Below are positions 8,753 through 19,777 of a DNA stretch of 64,000 nt, one piece after another. The position numbers were made by a program, and so were the translations under genes. Under the pieces are notes generated by a model. That model saw only the letters and a list, made by a program, of their open reading frames with translations, had not been told where the DNA came from and did no database searches. Source of the DNA: an uncultured cyanobacterium (GTDB taxonomy: Bacteria > Cyanobacteriota > Cyanobacteriia > Thermostichales > Thermostichaceae); assembly GCA_937944885.1 (NCBI GenBank), contig CALFBB010000011.1:38992-102991 (forward strand), read 5' to 3'. Positions within the stretch are counted from its first letter, which is position 1, and every line of letters starts with the position of its first letter.

Positions 8753-9271
8753 ATGCGGGTGATCGACAGCCAAGGACGACTCTTGGGCAGGGTGAGCCTG
8801 TTGGATCTGGGGGCACTGGTAATTGTGGGAGTGGCGATTGTGGCGGTGCTGTTTTTTCCCGGTCGGCAGGCGGGCAGTGTGGTGCAGGTGGGGGGCGGAT
8901 CCCCTGTGCCGGTGGAAGTGGATATGATCGTACGCGGCATCAGCAGCCGTTCTATGGAACCTTTCCAGGCCGGGCAGAAGGCTGATTTGATTATTCGCAA
9001 CCAGCCCTATGGTCAGGTGGAAGTGGTGCGGGTGGAGAATGTTACCCGTACTGTGCCAGTGGTCTTCCCAGATGGTCGGGTGCAAAATTTGCCGGATCCA
9101 GAAGCCTACCGCCTTGATTTGGTGTTGACCTTGCGCGGGCGTGGGCAGCGCACCGAGAATGGCATTGTCTTGGGCAACAACCGTGTCAAAATCGGCGTCC
9201 CGCTGGAGCTAGAAACCTTTGACTACAACCTGCGGGGCACCGTGATGGATGTGCGGCTATTGCAATCTTAA
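8753..9271 (+). CDS. DUF4330 family membrane protein
   Basis: 172 residues starting at the ATG at 8753, which follows a strong GGGGAGG. A longer frame begins at 8669 but overlaps the previous gene and is not needed. The opening MRVIDSQGRLLGRVSLLDLGAL followed by a transmembrane helix is characteristic of DUF4330. The remainder is a soluble beta-rich domain (VEVDMIVRGISSRS and LDLVLTLRGRGQ). The function is unknown. It is conserved in cyanobacteria and sits 23 bases upstream of lpxD, possibly co-transcribed. Confidence 0.85.
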   Translation: MRVIDSQGRLLGRVSLLDLGALVIVGVAIVAVLFFPGRQAGSVVQVGGGSPVPVEVDMIVRGISSRSMEPFQAGQKADLIIRNQPYGQVEVVRVENVTRTVPVVFPDGRVQNLPDPEAYRLDLVLTLRGRGQRTENGIVLGNNRVKIGVPLELETFDYNLRGTVMDVRLLQS

Positions 9272-9294
9272 AAGCTCCCCTCGGTGTGAAGACA

Positions 9295-10338
9295 ATGCAA
9301 CTCCAGGAGATTGCCCAAAAGTTGGGATGCACCTATGAAGGGGATCCCCACCTAGAAATCCAGGGTGTAGCCAGCTTGGCGGATGCTCGAGCAGGGGAGC
9401 TGAGCTTTCTCAGCGAGGCCCGTTACCTGCCTCTCCTGGAGCAAACCCAAGCCAGTGCAGTGATTGTAGCAGAGTCTACCCCCCTACCGCGCTCAATCGC
9501 CTGTTTGCGAGGCCGGGATCCCCGGTTGCTGTTTGCTCAAGCGATTGAGTTGTTTTACCAACCCTATCAGGCTCCGGCTGGCATTCATTCCACGGCAGTC
9601 ATTGATGACAGTGCTCAGCTGGGCGAAGGGGTAGCCATTGGGCCAAATGTGGTAATCATGGCAGGCGTAAAGATTGGTGACCATACCCAGGTGCATGCCA
9701 ATGTAACCATTTATCCCCAGGTGCGCATTGGATGTCGCTGCCAGTTGTTTGCTAACTGTGTGATTCACGAGCGTACAGAAATTGGGGATGACTGCCTGAT
9801 TCACAGTGGAGCCGTGATTGGTGACGACGGCTTTGGTCATGTTCCCCTTGCCGATGGCTCCTGGCGACGCATGTTGCAGGCGGGGCGGGTAGTGTTAGAA
9901 GACGGAGTGGATGTAGGCAGCAATACCACCATTGACCGGGCAGCGGTAGGAGAAACCCGTATTGGCCGCGGCAGCAAGATCGACAACCTGGTGCAAATCG
10001 GCCATGGGGTTAAGACCGGTCCCAACTGCCTGATCATCGCGCAAGTGGGTATTGCTGGGGGTACGCAGCTGGGTCAGCAGGTCATTTTGGCTGGGCAATC
10101 CGGCTTGGCAGGGCACCTGCAGATTGGGGATGGGGTGCGCGTTGCTGCTCAAACCGGTGTTACCGGTGATATTCCGGCAGGGCAAACGGTGGCCGGCTAC
10201 CCCCATCAGCCGGTGTCGGAATGGCGAAAAAGTATGGTGGCCCTGCGACACTTGCCGGATTTACAACGCACCCTACGTCAGTTGCAAACCCGTGTGGCCA
10301 AGCTGGAGGAGCAGTTGGGCCTTGATCGGGATCCCTAA
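9295..10338 (+). CDS. lpxD: UDP-3-O-(3-hydroxyacyl)glucosamine N-acyltransferase
   Basis: 347 residues from the ATG at 9295 (a GTG nine bases earlier is in frame). The N-terminal uridine-binding domain (IQGVASLADARAGELSFLS) is followed by a long left-handed beta-helix of hexapeptide repeats (IGPNVVIMAGVKIGDHTQV and so on). The active-site His lies in LVQIGHGV. A C-terminal helix (RTLRQLQTRVAKLEEQL) mediates trimer packing in the family. LpxD adds the second acyl chain to lipid A precursors in the cytoplasm. Other lipid A genes are not in this window. Confidence 0.95.
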   Translation: MQLQEIAQKLGCTYEGDPHLEIQGVASLADARAGELSFLSEARYLPLLEQTQASAVIVAESTPLPRSIACLRGRDPRLLFAQAIELFYQPYQAPAGIHSTAVIDDSAQLGEGVAIGPNVVIMAGVKIGDHTQVHANVTIYPQVRIGCRCQLFANCVIHERTEIGDDCLIHSGAVIGDDGFGHVPLADGSWRRMLQAGRVVLEDGVDVGSNTTIDRAAVGETRIGRGSKIDNLVQIGHGVKTGPNCLIIAQVGIAGGTQLGQQVILAGQSGLAGHLQIGDGVRVAAQTGVTGDIPAGQTVAGYPHQPVSEWRKSMVALRHLPDLQRTLRQLQTRVAKLEEQLGLDRDP

Positions 10339-10451
10339 AACTCAAGGTAGTACCACTTGTGCTCAGGTTGTGTTTAGGACGTCCTGAGTGATGGAGGCTA
10401 TGCTAGGGTTCTCCTACCCGTTTTACAACGGCTAAGCGCAAAAATAGTTCT

Positions 10452-10509
10452 CACCACTTAATAACACCACTTAATAATAGACAGGAATTGGAATGATAGG
10501 AATTGGAAT
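10452..10509 (+). repeat. Two adjacent short tandem duplications
   Basis: CACCACTTAATAA occurs twice head to tail (10452-10464 and 10465-10477). Just after it AGGAATTGGAAT occurs twice with a 15-base period (10483-10494 and 10498-10509). Both are in the non-coding space between convergent lpxD and chlH. They look like slippage products. Confidence 0.7.
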
Positions 10510-10537
10510 TGCCATAGATTCAGCCTGTACCCTTAGC

Positions 10538-10573
10538 GGAAGTCCCTTTTCCCAAAACAGGAGAGGGACTTCC
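10538..10573. terminator. Perfect 10-bp hairpin between convergent lpxD and chlH
   Basis: GGAAGTCCCT (10538-10547) and AGGGACTTCC (10564-10573) form a perfect ten-pair stem with a 16-base loop that can pair further. It lies between the 3' ends of two convergent genes, where a shared terminator would be expected. Neither side has a clear T-run, so intrinsic termination is only suggested. The rest of 10339-10664 has no convincing gene. Confidence 0.45.
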
Positions 10574-10664
10574 CAGTGTAGGTGTGTTGTGTAAACTTCC
10601 CTGATCTATAAAGACAAGGCTTCCCGGAGGATTTGAGAGATAGCAAAGCTCTGCTCTGTCAAAG

Positions 10665-13600
10665 CTACTCAACCCCCTCAATTTTGTCTTCGATCTCCTG
10701 ATACAGCTCCTGTAGCCGTTCGATATTGGCCTGCGAGGTCTGCCAATAACCACGACCATTCACCTCCAGCAGGGATCCGACAATGCGCCGGAAGGAGTGA
10801 GGGTTGAGGTTCATCAAGCGTTGGCGCATTGCCTCGTCCTTGATGAAGGTTTCGTTAGTCTCCTCGTAGATCCAGTTGTCCACTGCCCCTGCCGTGGCCG
10901 ACCAGCCAGAGGTATTGACCAAGCGCTTGGCGATCTCTCGCACCCCTTCGTAGCCGTGCTTGAGCATGCCTTCGTACCACTTGGGGTTGAGCAACTTGGT
11001 GCGGGCATCGAGGCGGACGGTTTCGCTCAGGGTGCGGATCTGAGCATTGGGAGTGGTGGTATCGGCCATATATGCCGAGGGGACTTTGCCATCTTGGCGC
11101 AGACTCTGCACCAGTTTGGTGGGATCCGAATCAAAGTAGTGGCTGACATCGGTCAGGCTGATCTCGGAGGAATCGAGATTTTGGAAGGTGACATCCACCG
11201 TTTTGAGGCTGGACTCAAACAATTGCCGCATCTGTTGATTGGGCAAGTTAGAGCCAAAGGCAAATGACTTGCGGCTGAGATACATCTCCCGCAACTCGCT
11301 TTCATTCTCCCAGGAACTATTTTCAACGGCCAAATTGATGTTGGCCGAATAGGAGCCGGAAGCATTGGAGAACACCCGAGTGGCCGCTTGGCTCAGGGTT
11401 AAACCCAGCTCCTCCGCCTGTTGCAAGGCGTGCTTACGGACAAAGTTTTGCTCCAGGGGTTCCACTGCTTCCGCAGCCAGTTTTACTGCTCGGTCGATCA
11501 AATCCATTTGGTTGACAAACAGATCCCGGAATACACCGGAGCAATTCACCACCACATCGATGCGCGGGCGACCCAATTCTTCCAGCGGGATTAGCTCCAC
11601 CTTGTTCACCCGACCTAGGGCATCGGGTTTGGGCCGTACCCCCAGCAAACACAACACCTGCGCCAGAGATTCCCCATAGGTTTTGATGTTGTCGGTACCC
11701 CATAGCACCACGGCAATGGTCTCAGGGTATTTACCCCCGTTGACGCTCATCTCCCGCGCCAACAGCCGCTCTACCACGATTTCGGCAGATTGAATGGCCG
11801 CTGCCGTGGGAATAGACTGGGGATCCAAAGCGTGGATATTTTTCCCGGTAGGCAACACATTCGGGTTGCGAATCGGATCCCCGCCTGGCCCTGGCAAAAT
11901 GTACTCCCCTTCTAACGCCCGCAAAAGGGATCCCAGCTCAAAATCTGCCGTCAGTTGTTTGAGACATTCTTCCAGAAACTCAAACAAGGGCTTAAGCAAA
12001 TCCGCATCCACATGGGGATATCCGGCTTCTTTGAGCGCCACCAGCCAAGGGGCCTGACGACCCATGTTCAAGAAATTCAGCCGTGCTACCTTGGAAACCC
12101 GCCCATCAGCATCGGTCTGTTCTTTGACCAGAGCAGTGACGGCTTTCTGGCAGGCCTTGTTGATCTGATCCAGCAATTCTGTATCTGCCAAATGCCCGCG
12201 ATCCCGATTGCGATAGATCTCATCCAAATCCCGTCCCAAACTTTGGGCAAGGATGCGCGGTAGGCCAAGGATCCCTTCTTCGCTGCGGTCGATGCTGGCA
12301 ATACTGACCAAGGTGGCAATGGCCTCTTCAGCCGTGGGGGGTGCCCCGATCACGTGCAGGCCACAGGGCAACAGGCGTGACTCAATTTCCATCAACTTGG
12401 CGTAGAGCTTGCCTACAACCGTATCCCGCTCCTGCAAGCTCAACTGGGCAGCATCCACCTGCGGTAGTTCCACATCTTTATCCAGGTTGACCAAGCGGGC
12501 CTTGTCGCAAATGCTGTTGACAATTTGGATGCCGCGCCCTCCTTCCCGCAGGCTTTGGTAAGAGCCGATCAACTCCCGCAATTCCTGTAAGCCTTTGTAC
12601 AGGCCGGCATTTTCCGCCGGTGGCGTCAGGTAGCTAATGGTACAGGCATAGCCCCGCCGTTTGGCAATGGTGGCTTCGCTAGGGTTATTGGCGGCGTAGT
12701 AGTAAAGGTTGGGCAGCGAGCCGATTAAATTGTCGGGATAGCACTCCCCAGACATGCCGATTTGTTTGCCGGGCATAAACTCCAGGGATCCATGGGTACC
12801 AAAGTGCAGCACCGCATCTGCCCCCCAGACTTTTTCTAGGTAGGTGTAGTAAGCAGCAAAGCCGTGGTGGGGGCTAGCAGACTTAGAAAAGAGCAGCCGC
12901 ATCGGATCCCCTTCGTAACCAAAGGTGGGCTGTACTCCGATAAAGACATTGCCGAAGTGCTTGCCATAAATCAACAGGTTTTGCCCATCGGTATTCAGTT
13001 GTCCCGGTGCCGGACCCCAGTATTCTTCAATCGCCTTCACATTGGGGGTGAGAGCTTCGTACTCCCGCACCGACAACCTAGCGGCAACGTTGAGTTCTGG
13101 ACTGGCGTACTGGGCCTGAGCATCATGCAGGATCGCCTCCATCAGCTCCTGAGGGGTTTTGGGCAGATCGGATCCCAGGTCGTAGCCATTACTGGCCAAG
13201 GCCTGCATCACCCGGTGAATGGAAGCAAACACATCCAAATAGGCTGCCGTACCCACATTGCCCTTGTCCGGCGGGAAGCTAAAAACGGTAATGGCAATTT
13301 TTTTCTCCAGCTTGGGTTTACGGCGCAAATTGGCCCACTTGAGGGCACGACTGGCAATCAGTTCAATCCGATCCTGCATGGCGTGGGCTTTGCCCGTTGC
13401 CGCATCCCGGCCGGAGAGAATGATCGGGTCAATGGCCCCATCCAGCTCCGGAATGGCAATCTGCAACGCCACCTGCACCGGATGCAAGCCCAAATCGCTA
13501 CCTGCCCATTCCTCAGTGGACTGAAACACCAAAGGCAATGCCACCATATAAGGGCGATTCAGCCGTTGCAAGGCCTCCACCGCTTTGGGATGATCTTGAC

Positions 13601-14633
13601 GGGCAGGTCCCCCCACCAAAGCAAAGCCTGTTAAGGACACCACCACATCCACAATGGGCGCTGTTTTCTCGGCATTCCAAAAAAACTCGTTCACCGGCTT
13701 GGAAAAGTCCAGCCCACCCGCAAAAATAGGCAGCACCCGCGCCCCCCGTGACTCCAGCTCTTGCACCATGGCCACGTAGTGGGCGTCATCCCCGGTCACC
13801 AGGTGCGTCCGTTGCAGCACCAAACCCACGCAAGGAGCTAAGGGATCCTTAACCTCTGCCGGCAGATCCTCTCGCCCATTTAACCAGGCCAGATACTCCG
13901 ACACCGTCTCAAACATCTTGGGGGCCAGCGGATGCCAGATACCCATGTCTGGGTAAGTCACCGGCTCAGCAAACTTGATCCGATCTTTCATTCCCGGCAG
14001 ATAGCGATCCGCCAGCATCAGCAAAAAGTTCTCCAGGTTTTCGGCGGATCCCCCCAACCAGTACTGGAAGCTGAGCATGAAGTTACGGGCATCCTGCGCC
14101 TTGTCAAAGGGCAAATACTTCAGCACCTTAGGCAAGGTTTGCAACAGCTTCAGCATCCCCTCCTGAAAGCTGGAGCCCTGCTTTTCCTTGCGCTTGCGCA
14201 TGAACTGAGCAATGGCACTCTTGGATTGCCCCAGCTGCTCCATGGAAAAGGATCCCAGCTTGTTCAGGCGCATCACCTCCGGCATGGAGGGGAACACCAC
14301 CACCGCATCCAGTCGATCCCGTACCCCACTGACCGCCTGCACCACCTTCTGGGCAATATCTTCGATAAAAATTAGAGAGCCGATGAATACATCTGCCGTT
14401 TCCAGATCCCGCTGAAACGCTTCGTAGCCCGAGGGATCCCGCAGCTCTTCCACCAGGTAGCCGCTTATTTCAACAGCAAGACGCGTGTTCTCCCTGTTGA
14501 TGCGCTGCACCGCCGCTGTCAGGGCACTCTGATACTGTGGCTCCAACACCACGTACACCACCCTCATCAATGTGCGATCCCCTAGCTCAGCCGGGGCAAT
14601 ATGGCGGGTTGTGGGTTTGACCAAAGTAAACAT
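10665..14633 (-). CDS. chlH: Magnesium chelatase subunit H
   Basis: 1322 residues from the ATG at 14633 ([17 protein letters not shown]), with GGAGAG eight bases before it. The length matches ChlH/BchH. The N-terminal start and [14 protein letters not shown] are typical. The central CobN/Mg-chelatase domain carries motifs such as [39 protein letters not shown], and [10 protein letters not shown] near the C-terminus. ChlH binds protoporphyrin IX and is the catalytic subunit that, with ChlI and ChlD and ATP, inserts Mg2+ at the first committed step of chlorophyll synthesis. The gene stands alone, as is common in cyanobacteria. Its leader has a hairpin at 14672-14692. Confidence 0.97.
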   Translation of the reverse strand: MFTLVKPTTRHIAPAELGDRTLMRVVYVVLEPQYQSALTAAVQRINRENTRLAVEISGYLVEELRDPSGYEAFQRDLETADVFIGSLIFIEDIAQKVVQAVSGVRDRLDAVVVFPSMPEVMRLNKLGSFSMEQLGQSKSAIAQFMRKRKEKQGSSFQEGMLKLLQTLPKVLKYLPFDKAQDARNFMLSFQYWLGGSAENLENFLLMLADRYLPGMKDRIKFAEPVTYPDMGIWHPLAPKMFETVSEYLAWLNGREDLPAEVKDPLAPCVGLVLQRTHLVTGDDAHYVAMVQELESRGARVLPIFAGGLDFSKPVNEFFWNAEKTAPIVDVVVSLTGFALVGGPARQDHPKAVEALQRLNRPYMVALPLVFQSTEEWAGSDLGLHPVQVALQIAIPELDGAIDPIILSGRDAATGKAHAMQDRIELIASRALKWANLRRKPKLEKKIAITVFSFPPDKGNVGTAAYLDVFASIHRVMQALASNGYDLGSDLPKTPQELMEAILHDAQAQYASPELNVAARLSVREYEALTPNVKAIEEYWGPAPGQLNTDGQNLLIYGKHFGNVFIGVQPTFGYEGDPMRLLFSKSASPHHGFAAYYTYLEKVWGADAVLHFGTHGSLEFMPGKQIGMSGECYPDNLIGSLPNLYYYAANNPSEATIAKRRGYACTISYLTPPAENAGLYKGLQELRELIGSYQSLREGGRGIQIVNSICDKARLVNLDKDVELPQVDAAQLSLQERDTVVGKLYAKLMEIESRLLPCGLHVIGAPPTAEEAIATLVSIASIDRSEEGILGLPRILAQSLGRDLDEIYRNRDRGHLADTELLDQINKACQKAVTALVKEQTDADGRVSKVARLNFLNMGRQAPWLVALKEAGYPHVDADLLKPLFEFLEECLKQLTADFELGSLLRALEGEYILPGPGGDPIRNPNVLPTGKNIHALDPQSIPTAAAIQSAEIVVERLLAREMSVNGGKYPETIAVVLWGTDNIKTYGESLAQVLCLLGVRPKPDALGRVNKVELIPLEELGRPRIDVVVNCSGVFRDLFVNQMDLIDRAVKLAAEAVEPLEQNFVRKHALQQAEELGLTLSQAATRVFSNASGSYSANINLAVENSSWENESELREMYLSRKSFAFGSNLPNQQMRQLFESSLKTVDVTFQNLDSSEISLTDVSHYFDSDPTKLVQSLRQDGKVPSAYMADTTTPNAQIRTLSETVRLDARTKLLNPKWYEGMLKHGYEGVREIAKRLVNTSGWSATAGAVDNWIYEETNETFIKDEAMRQRLMNLNPHSFRRIVGSLLEVNGRGYWQTSQANIERLQELYQEIEDKIEGVE

Positions 14634-14671
14634 GCGGTCACTCTCCGTAGTGCAATGCAAAGAAGCAGGTA

Positions 14672-14692
14672 GGGGGACAGGTACTTTCCCCC
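14672..14692 (-). promoter_or_regulatory. Hairpin in the chlH leader
   Basis: On the transcript, GGGGGA and TCCCCC form a six-pair stem around a nine-base loop, ending about 38 bases before the chlH start. It could affect translation or processing; there is no homology evidence. Confidence 0.35.
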
Positions 14693-14822
14693 ATCGCCTG
14701 TCTATCGTTCTACCAGAGAAAGGGATACCAAGGCGTCAAGAGTCGTTACATGCTTAATAATTCGCAATAATTTCTGGTATGTTGTAAATGCATGGTAAGG
14801 GATCCCTCATCAGAAAGAAGAC

Positions 14823-15122
14823 TCAGCAATCCGAAGGGTTTCTAAGTCCACGACCCCTTTTGTTGAGCACAGGGGTAGAAATCAGGGTTGTCTTCACATC
14901 CTTATGCCCCAATTTCTTGTACGGTTCTAATTAACCGTTTTGAAGCAGGTGGGTGGCAAGGCTGTGGCGAAAGGTGTGGCAACCGCTTGAATATTCAGCA
15001 GATTGGAGCATCAACCTGTGGGCTAAGCGATGTAAGACCTGCTCATCAGGCGGCTGCTGTTTGTAGGGAAACCCTTCTCCATTCAGAATCTCATGCGCCA
15101 CCACTTTACAGAAGCAAGCCAA
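14823..15122 (-). pseudogene. Eroded C-terminus of an integron-type tyrosine recombinase
   Basis: The minus strand reads CHTFRHSLATHLLQNG, the box II His-x-x-Arg region of tyrosine recombinases, then hits a TAA at 14931-14933. Past the stop, a different frame gives IRTVQE, and returning to the first frame gives KLGHKDVKTTLISTPVLN ending in RGLRNPSDC. That order (HSFATHLL, DIRTVQELLGHKDV, YTHVLNRGG, SP-D) is the C-terminal layout of integron integrases (IntI-like). At least two small deletions and one stop are needed to explain it. The normal catalytic Tyr position reads ISTPVLN, so even that residue is lost. Only about 100 codons of the gene remain; nothing upstream resembles the N-terminal half. 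Confidence 0.75.
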
Positions 15123-15134
15123 TAGCTAAAAGAG

Positions 15135-15164
15135 TATGTCAAAATTTGGTATGTCAAAATTTGG
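15135..15164 (+). repeat. 15-bp perfect tandem duplication before potC
   Basis: TATGTCAAAATTTGG occurs twice without a gap. It gives an in-frame MSKFGMSKFG that would lengthen potC artificially. I take it as leader sequence. Confidence 0.8.
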
Positions 15165-15195
15165 GACAAATCATTTGCATGGCAGGAGAGTGTTG

Positions 15196-15999
15196 ATGTT
15201 GGGAAAGGTGCCACCCTGGTTGCGCGGAGTCAGTTATGCCATCTATGCCTTTTTGTATCTGCCGATCCTGTTGATTGTTATCTATTCCTTTAATCGGGCC
15301 CGCTTTGGCTTGGTGTGGACAGGGTTCACCTTCGACTGGTATGGATCCCTATTCCAAAACCGGATGGTCTGGCAGGCCACTCAAAATACTTTAATCCTAG
15401 CTCTGGTCAGTACTCTGATCAGCACGGTTCTGGGATCCCTGCTGGGCTATGGGCTGTATCGCTATCGATTCCCCGGAAAAAATACCTTTCAAGGGCTGAT
15501 ACTCCTGCCGGTAATTATTCCAGATATTGTGATGGCGATTACATTGCTGCTGTTTTATCGGTTCTTGCGCTACTATACCGGCTTATTTGAGCTGGGTTTA
15601 TGGACGATGATCTTGGCTCATATCACATTCCAGATCTCTTTTGTGGCCATTGTGGTGCGCAGCCGCTTGCAGCTTTTGGATCCCACCCTCGAAGAAGCAG
15701 CCCATGATCTCTATGCCAATACTTGGCAGAAACTGCGCTATGTGACGCTACCCTTGGCCATACCCGGTATCCTCGCCGCTACTTTGTTGGCCTTTACCCT
15801 TTCAATTGATGATTTTGTTATCTCTTTTTTCACCAGTGGGCCAGAGAGCCTAACCTTACCCATTTTGATCTACAGCACAGCACGGCGGGGCGTTACCCCT
15901 GAGATTAACGCCCTTTCGACCTTGATTCTGTTAATTACCTTTGTGGTTGTTATGGGAATCAATATGCTGGGTCATCCTCGGCAGACACCCAATTCATAG
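15196..15999 (+). CDS. potC: ABC transporter permease, spermidine/putrescine type (PotC-like)
   Basis: 267 residues, close to PotC, from an ATG preceded by AGGAGAG. Six hydrophobic segments are visible. The EAA loop that docks on the ATPase reads EEAAHDLYANTWQKLRYVTLPLAIPG, and the C-terminal TLSIDDFVISFF is characteristic of PotC. The partners PotA, PotB and PotD are not adjacent, so this subunit must work with genes elsewhere. The frame extends 20 codons upstream through a tandem duplication; I reject that start because it lacks a membrane-protein character and a ribosome site. Immediately upstream is the integrase relic. Confidence 0.9.
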   Translation: MLGKVPPWLRGVSYAIYAFLYLPILLIVIYSFNRARFGLVWTGFTFDWYGSLFQNRMVWQATQNTLILALVSTLISTVLGSLLGYGLYRYRFPGKNTFQGLILLPVIIPDIVMAITLLLFYRFLRYYTGLFELGLWTMILAHITFQISFVAIVVRSRLQLLDPTLEEAAHDLYANTWQKLRYVTLPLAIPGILAATLLAFTLSIDDFVISFFTSGPESLTLPILIYSTARRGVTPEINALSTLILLITFVVVMGINMLGHPRQTPNS

Positions 16000-16105
16000 T
16001 TCGTTATTCATCAAATGCTTTAACAAGATACTTTACACAGAATTGACCAGTAGTGGGTTCACGTTCACTGGCTATAAGATACACTTTTGTTTCGGTGCTC
16101 TGAAA

Positions 16106-19100
16106 TTAGGTGCTGAAGTAACGAGCTACAGGATGGTAGGCAATAATTGCTGTAGTGGATTGTTCTGGATCTAGCTGATCACTTTCATCCATGGTCAGAC
16201 CGATACGCTCGGCTTTGAGCAGATCCAACAAAACCCGTTGATCCGGAATATAAGGGCAAGCAGGATAACCAAAACTGTAGCGGGATCCACGATAGCCTTG
16301 GTGTAAAATCTTGCGGATATCGGGGCTATCTTCCTGGCCAAATCCCAGCTCCCGCCGAATGCGTGCATGGCACCATTCCGCTAAGGCTTCCGCCAGAGTA
16401 ACAGCCATACCATGGAAGTAGAGATAGTCGGTGTACTGGTTGTTGGCAAATAGAGTTTGGGCGTAGGTGGTGGCTTCTGCGCCCACGGTTACTGCCTGCA
16501 TCGGGAAAACATCCACCAAACCTGTGGAGCGATCGGCAAAAAAGTCGGCAATACAGTAGCGATTACCGGTTTTTTGGCGAGGAAAGGTGAAGCGAGCTAA
16601 TTCACGGGTTCGAGGCGTCAAGCAAGGACGCTCAACCGTAGGCAATTGAAAGTAGAGGGTTGAGCCGGGATCCAACTGGAATAACTCAGAAAAACTGTCC
16701 GGATCAAACACAATCAAAGTATTACCTTCCGCCTGAGCAGGAAAATAGCCATAGACAATTTGTGGGTGCAGAATATCTTCTGTAGCGATCCGCTCCTTCC
16801 AACGCTCGATCACCGGATCCACCTGGGTAGCGATAAACTCAGCAAACTCCTCAGCAGATTGCTCACGGGGCTTACGAATTTGCCATTGCCCGGCTACTAG
16901 CGCCTGCTTATCGATGTAGAAAAACACCTCCGGCCAAGGGATTTCAGCAGCAGTGAGGACTTTGGATCCCCAGAAGGGTGGGATGGGTCGCTCCGTATCC
17001 AGGGTTACCGCCTCAGACCGACGGGTATCTTGCTCTTGGGGCTCAAGGATTTCAGGAGGAGATCCGACGGTAACTTCCGGAGCAGGCATGGGGGTGTCTG
17101 TTGCTTCGGGATCCACCTCAACCTTACCGTTCCCATCTGATAAGCCTAGCGATGATCCGGTTGCGGATCCGTTCAAAAAGCCCAAGCGATCATCCCATTG
17201 CCCTGCCGCTTTGGCAGACATCAACTGATCCATAAAGTGGAGATCGGCAAAGGCATCTCGACCGTAAATAACCTGACCTTTGTAGGTTTTCCGGCAGTCT
17301 TCTTCCACAAAACGACGCGTTAAGGCTGCTCCTCCTAAAATTACGGGAACAGTGATACCCCGCTCGTTAAAAACCTCGAGGTTCTCCTTCATAAAAGCGG
17401 TGGATTTCACCAGTAACCCACTCATAGCAATACAATCAGCCTTGTACTTCTCATAGGCCTCGATGATGTTTTCCACCGGTTGTTTAATACCTAAGTTGAT
17501 CACTTTATAACCGTTGTTAGTGAGAATAATATCTACCAGGTTTTTGCCAATATCGTGTACATCGCCCTTAACGGTGGCAATCAAAAAGGTGCCTTTGGAT
17601 CCATCTCCTCCCTTCTTTTCCATAAAGGGTTCCAAGTATTTTACAGCTGCCTTCATGGTCTCTGCCGACTGTAATACAAAAGGCAGTTGCATTTTGCCAG
17701 AACCAAATAGTTCTCCTACCTCTTTCATGCCGTCCAGCAAAAAGGTATTGATAATTTCTAGGGGAGGATACTTTTGTAAAGCTTCGGCAAGAGTATCTTC
17801 AAGGCCAATCCGTTCTCCATCGATAATGTGCTGCCTCAGGCGTTCTTCTAGAGGCAAATCGGCCAGGGATCCGGCAGAGCGAAGATCTTTTCCCGAGACA
17901 CCCTCGAACAGTTGGGTCAATTGAGCTAGGGGATCATAGATGCAAATGCCCTCAGCGTTGAACTGTCGCCGATCCCAGATTAAATCCCGACACACCTGCT
18001 GCTGATCGGCAGGGATTTTACTCAGGGGCAGAATCTTGGCGGCGCTGACAATGGCAGCATCCATGCCGGCTTCCCGACACTCGTGCAAAAACACTGAGTT
18101 CAACACCATACGGGCGGCAGGGGTTAACCCAAAAGAAACATTCGATATCCCCAAAACAATATGAACCTCCGGAAAAGCTTGACGAATGCGGCGGATCCCT
18201 TCGATGGTGGCCGCCCCATTGGCCCGATCCTCCTCAATCCCGGTGGAAATGGGCAGCGCCAAGGGATCAAAGAAAATCTCATAGGGTGGGATCCCAAAGG
18301 CTACCGCCTGCTGATAAGCTCGCTCGGCAATCTGAAACTTTTTCTCAGCAGTACGAGCCATGCCTTCCTCATCAATGGTGCCGATGACTATACCGGCCCC
18401 GTAGCGCTTGGCCAGCTCCAGCACCTTGAAGAAGCGCTCCTCCCCATCCTCGTAGTTGGTGGAGTTGAGCAAACATTTGCCCCCGGCCACCTTGAGGCCC
18501 GCCTCCATCTTTTGCCACTCAGTGGAGTCGAGCATCAGCGGGATCTGAATCTGGGTCACCAGCCGCGACACCAACTCCCGCATATCCCGCACACCATCGC
18601 GACCCACATAGTCCACGTTGACATCCAAAACATGGGATCCCTCTCGCACCTGTTCACGAGCCAGAGCCACTAGGCCATCCCAGTCTTCGGCATTGAGCAG
18701 ATCCCGCATCTTCTTGGACCCACTGGCATTCACCCGTTCCCCAATAATCAAGAAGGAGTTGTCCTGCTGATAGGGCTGAACGCTGTAAATAGAGGCGGCA
18801 GCGTGAATTCGTTCAATAGGTCGGCGTTTGGGTCGCAACCCTTGCACCGCCTGCACCAGCGCAGCAATATGATCCGGTCGGGTGCCACAGCAACCCCCCA
18901 CCACCGCTACTCCCAAATCCTGGACAAAATGCTGCAGATGGAAGCGCAACTGCTCGGGGGTGAGTTTGTAATGGGCCTGGCCACCGATGTTTTCCGGCAA
19001 GCCGGCATTGGGAATGCAGGAAATCGGGAAAGGAGAGTGTTTGGACAGATAACGAATGTGTTCCGTCATGCGGTCAGGGCCGGTGGCACAGTTAAGCCCC

Positions 19101-19777
19101 AGCACATCAATCGGGTAAGGCTCCAAGATCGTCAGGGCTGCCCCAATCTCGGTGCCCACCAGCATCGTCCCCTGCACCTCAAACGTAAGAGAGACCACCA
19201 CCGGCAAGCGGATCCCGCCCTTTTCAGCAAAGACCTGTTGCACCGCTCCCAAGGCCGCTTTGGTCTGTAGCACATCCTGGCAGGTCTCGATGATCAGCAG
19301 GTCAGCCCCCCCGTCAATTAACCCGCGCACCTGTTCGACGTAGCTCGCCTGCATTTCATCAAAGCCAATGTGCCCCAACGTCGGTAGCTTGGTGGTAGGG
19401 CCGATAGAGCCGGCTACAAAGCGAGGCTTAGCCGGTGTAGAAAACTCGGTTGCCAGACGCTTGGCCAGGCGAGCAGCCACTACATTGAGCTCATAGGCCT
19501 TTTCCGGGATCCCGTATTCTGCCAAGACAATCGAGGTGGCGCCAAAGGTATCCGTCTCGATCACATCGGCTCCCACCTCCAGGAAGCCCCGGTGTACCTT
19601 TTCCACTGCTTCCGGCTTGGTGAGCACCAACATCTCGTTACAACCTTCTAACTCTGGCCCGCCAAAATCCGCTGCCGTCAGGTTTTGGGCTTGTAGCGAG
19701 GATCCCATAGCTCCATCGAATACAATCACCTGTTCCTGGAGCCGTTGCAGGAAGGGATGCAGCTGCGTCATGGCCAT
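16106..19777 (-). CDS. metH: Cobalamin-dependent methionine synthase
   Basis: About 1223 residues in four modules. The homocysteine domain (1-325) has zinc cysteines in LNCATGPD and [12 protein letters not shown]. The methyltetrahydrofolate domain (about 345-620) contains [11 protein letters not shown]. The cobalamin domain has the axial-ligand motif DVHDIG. A C-terminal reactivation (AdoMet) domain ends with [18 protein letters not shown]. Between the last two lies an unusual 60-70-residue Pro/Glu/Ser-rich linker. The enzyme methylates homocysteine through methylcobalamin. ATG codons at 19777 and 19771 are both possible. I see no cobalamin or SAM riboswitch upstream. B12-synthesis genes sit at 49.8-52.2 kb. 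Confidence 0.97.
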   Translation of the reverse strand: MAMTQLHPFLQRLQEQVIVFDGAMGSSLQAQNLTAADFGGPELEGCNEMLVLTKPEAVEKVHRGFLEVGADVIETDTFGATSIVLAEYGIPEKAYELNVVAARLAKRLATEFSTPAKPRFVAGSIGPTTKLPTLGHIGFDEMQASYVEQVRGLIDGGADLLIIETCQDVLQTKAALGAVQQVFAEKGGIRLPVVVSLTFEVQGTMLVGTEIGAALTILEPYPIDVLGLNCATGPDRMTEHIRYLSKHSPFPISCIPNAGLPENIGGQAHYKLTPEQLRFHLQHFVQDLGVAVVGGCCGTRPDHIAALVQAVQGLRPKRRPIERIHAAASIYSVQPYQQDNSFLIIGERVNASGSKKMRDLLNAEDWDGLVALAREQVREGSHVLDVNVDYVGRDGVRDMRELVSRLVTQIQIPLMLDSTEWQKMEAGLKVAGGKCLLNSTNYEDGEERFFKVLELAKRYGAGIVIGTIDEEGMARTAEKKFQIAERAYQQAVAFGIPPYEIFFDPLALPISTGIEEDRANGAATIEGIRRIRQAFPEVHIVLGISNVSFGLTPAARMVLNSVFLHECREAGMDAAIVSAAKILPLSKIPADQQQVCRDLIWDRRQFNAEGICIYDPLAQLTQLFEGVSGKDLRSAGSLADLPLEERLRQHIIDGERIGLEDTLAEALQKYPPLEIINTFLLDGMKEVGELFGSGKMQLPFVLQSAETMKAAVKYLEPFMEKKGGDGSKGTFLIATVKGDVHDIGKNLVDIILTNNGYKVINLGIKQPVENIIEAYEKYKADCIAMSGLLVKSTAFMKENLEVFNERGITVPVILGGAALTRRFVEEDCRKTYKGQVIYGRDAFADLHFMDQLMSAKAAGQWDDRLGFLNGSATGSSLGLSDGNGKVEVDPEATDTPMPAPEVTVGSPPEILEPQEQDTRRSEAVTLDTERPIPPFWGSKVLTAAEIPWPEVFFYIDKQALVAGQWQIRKPREQSAEEFAEFIATQVDPVIERWKERIATEDILHPQIVYGYFPAQAEGNTLIVFDPDSFSELFQLDPGSTLYFQLPTVERPCLTPRTRELARFTFPRQKTGNRYCIADFFADRSTGLVDVFPMQAVTVGAEATTYAQTLFANNQYTDYLYFHGMAVTLAEALAEWCHARIRRELGFGQEDSPDIRKILHQGYRGSRYSFGYPACPYIPDQRVLLDLLKAERIGLTMDESDQLDPEQSTTAIIAYHPVARYFST

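Noticed and set aside
12864..13634. 256-codon plus-strand frame antisense to chlH
   Set aside because: No family resemblance; the chlH frame is certain and well conserved across this span.
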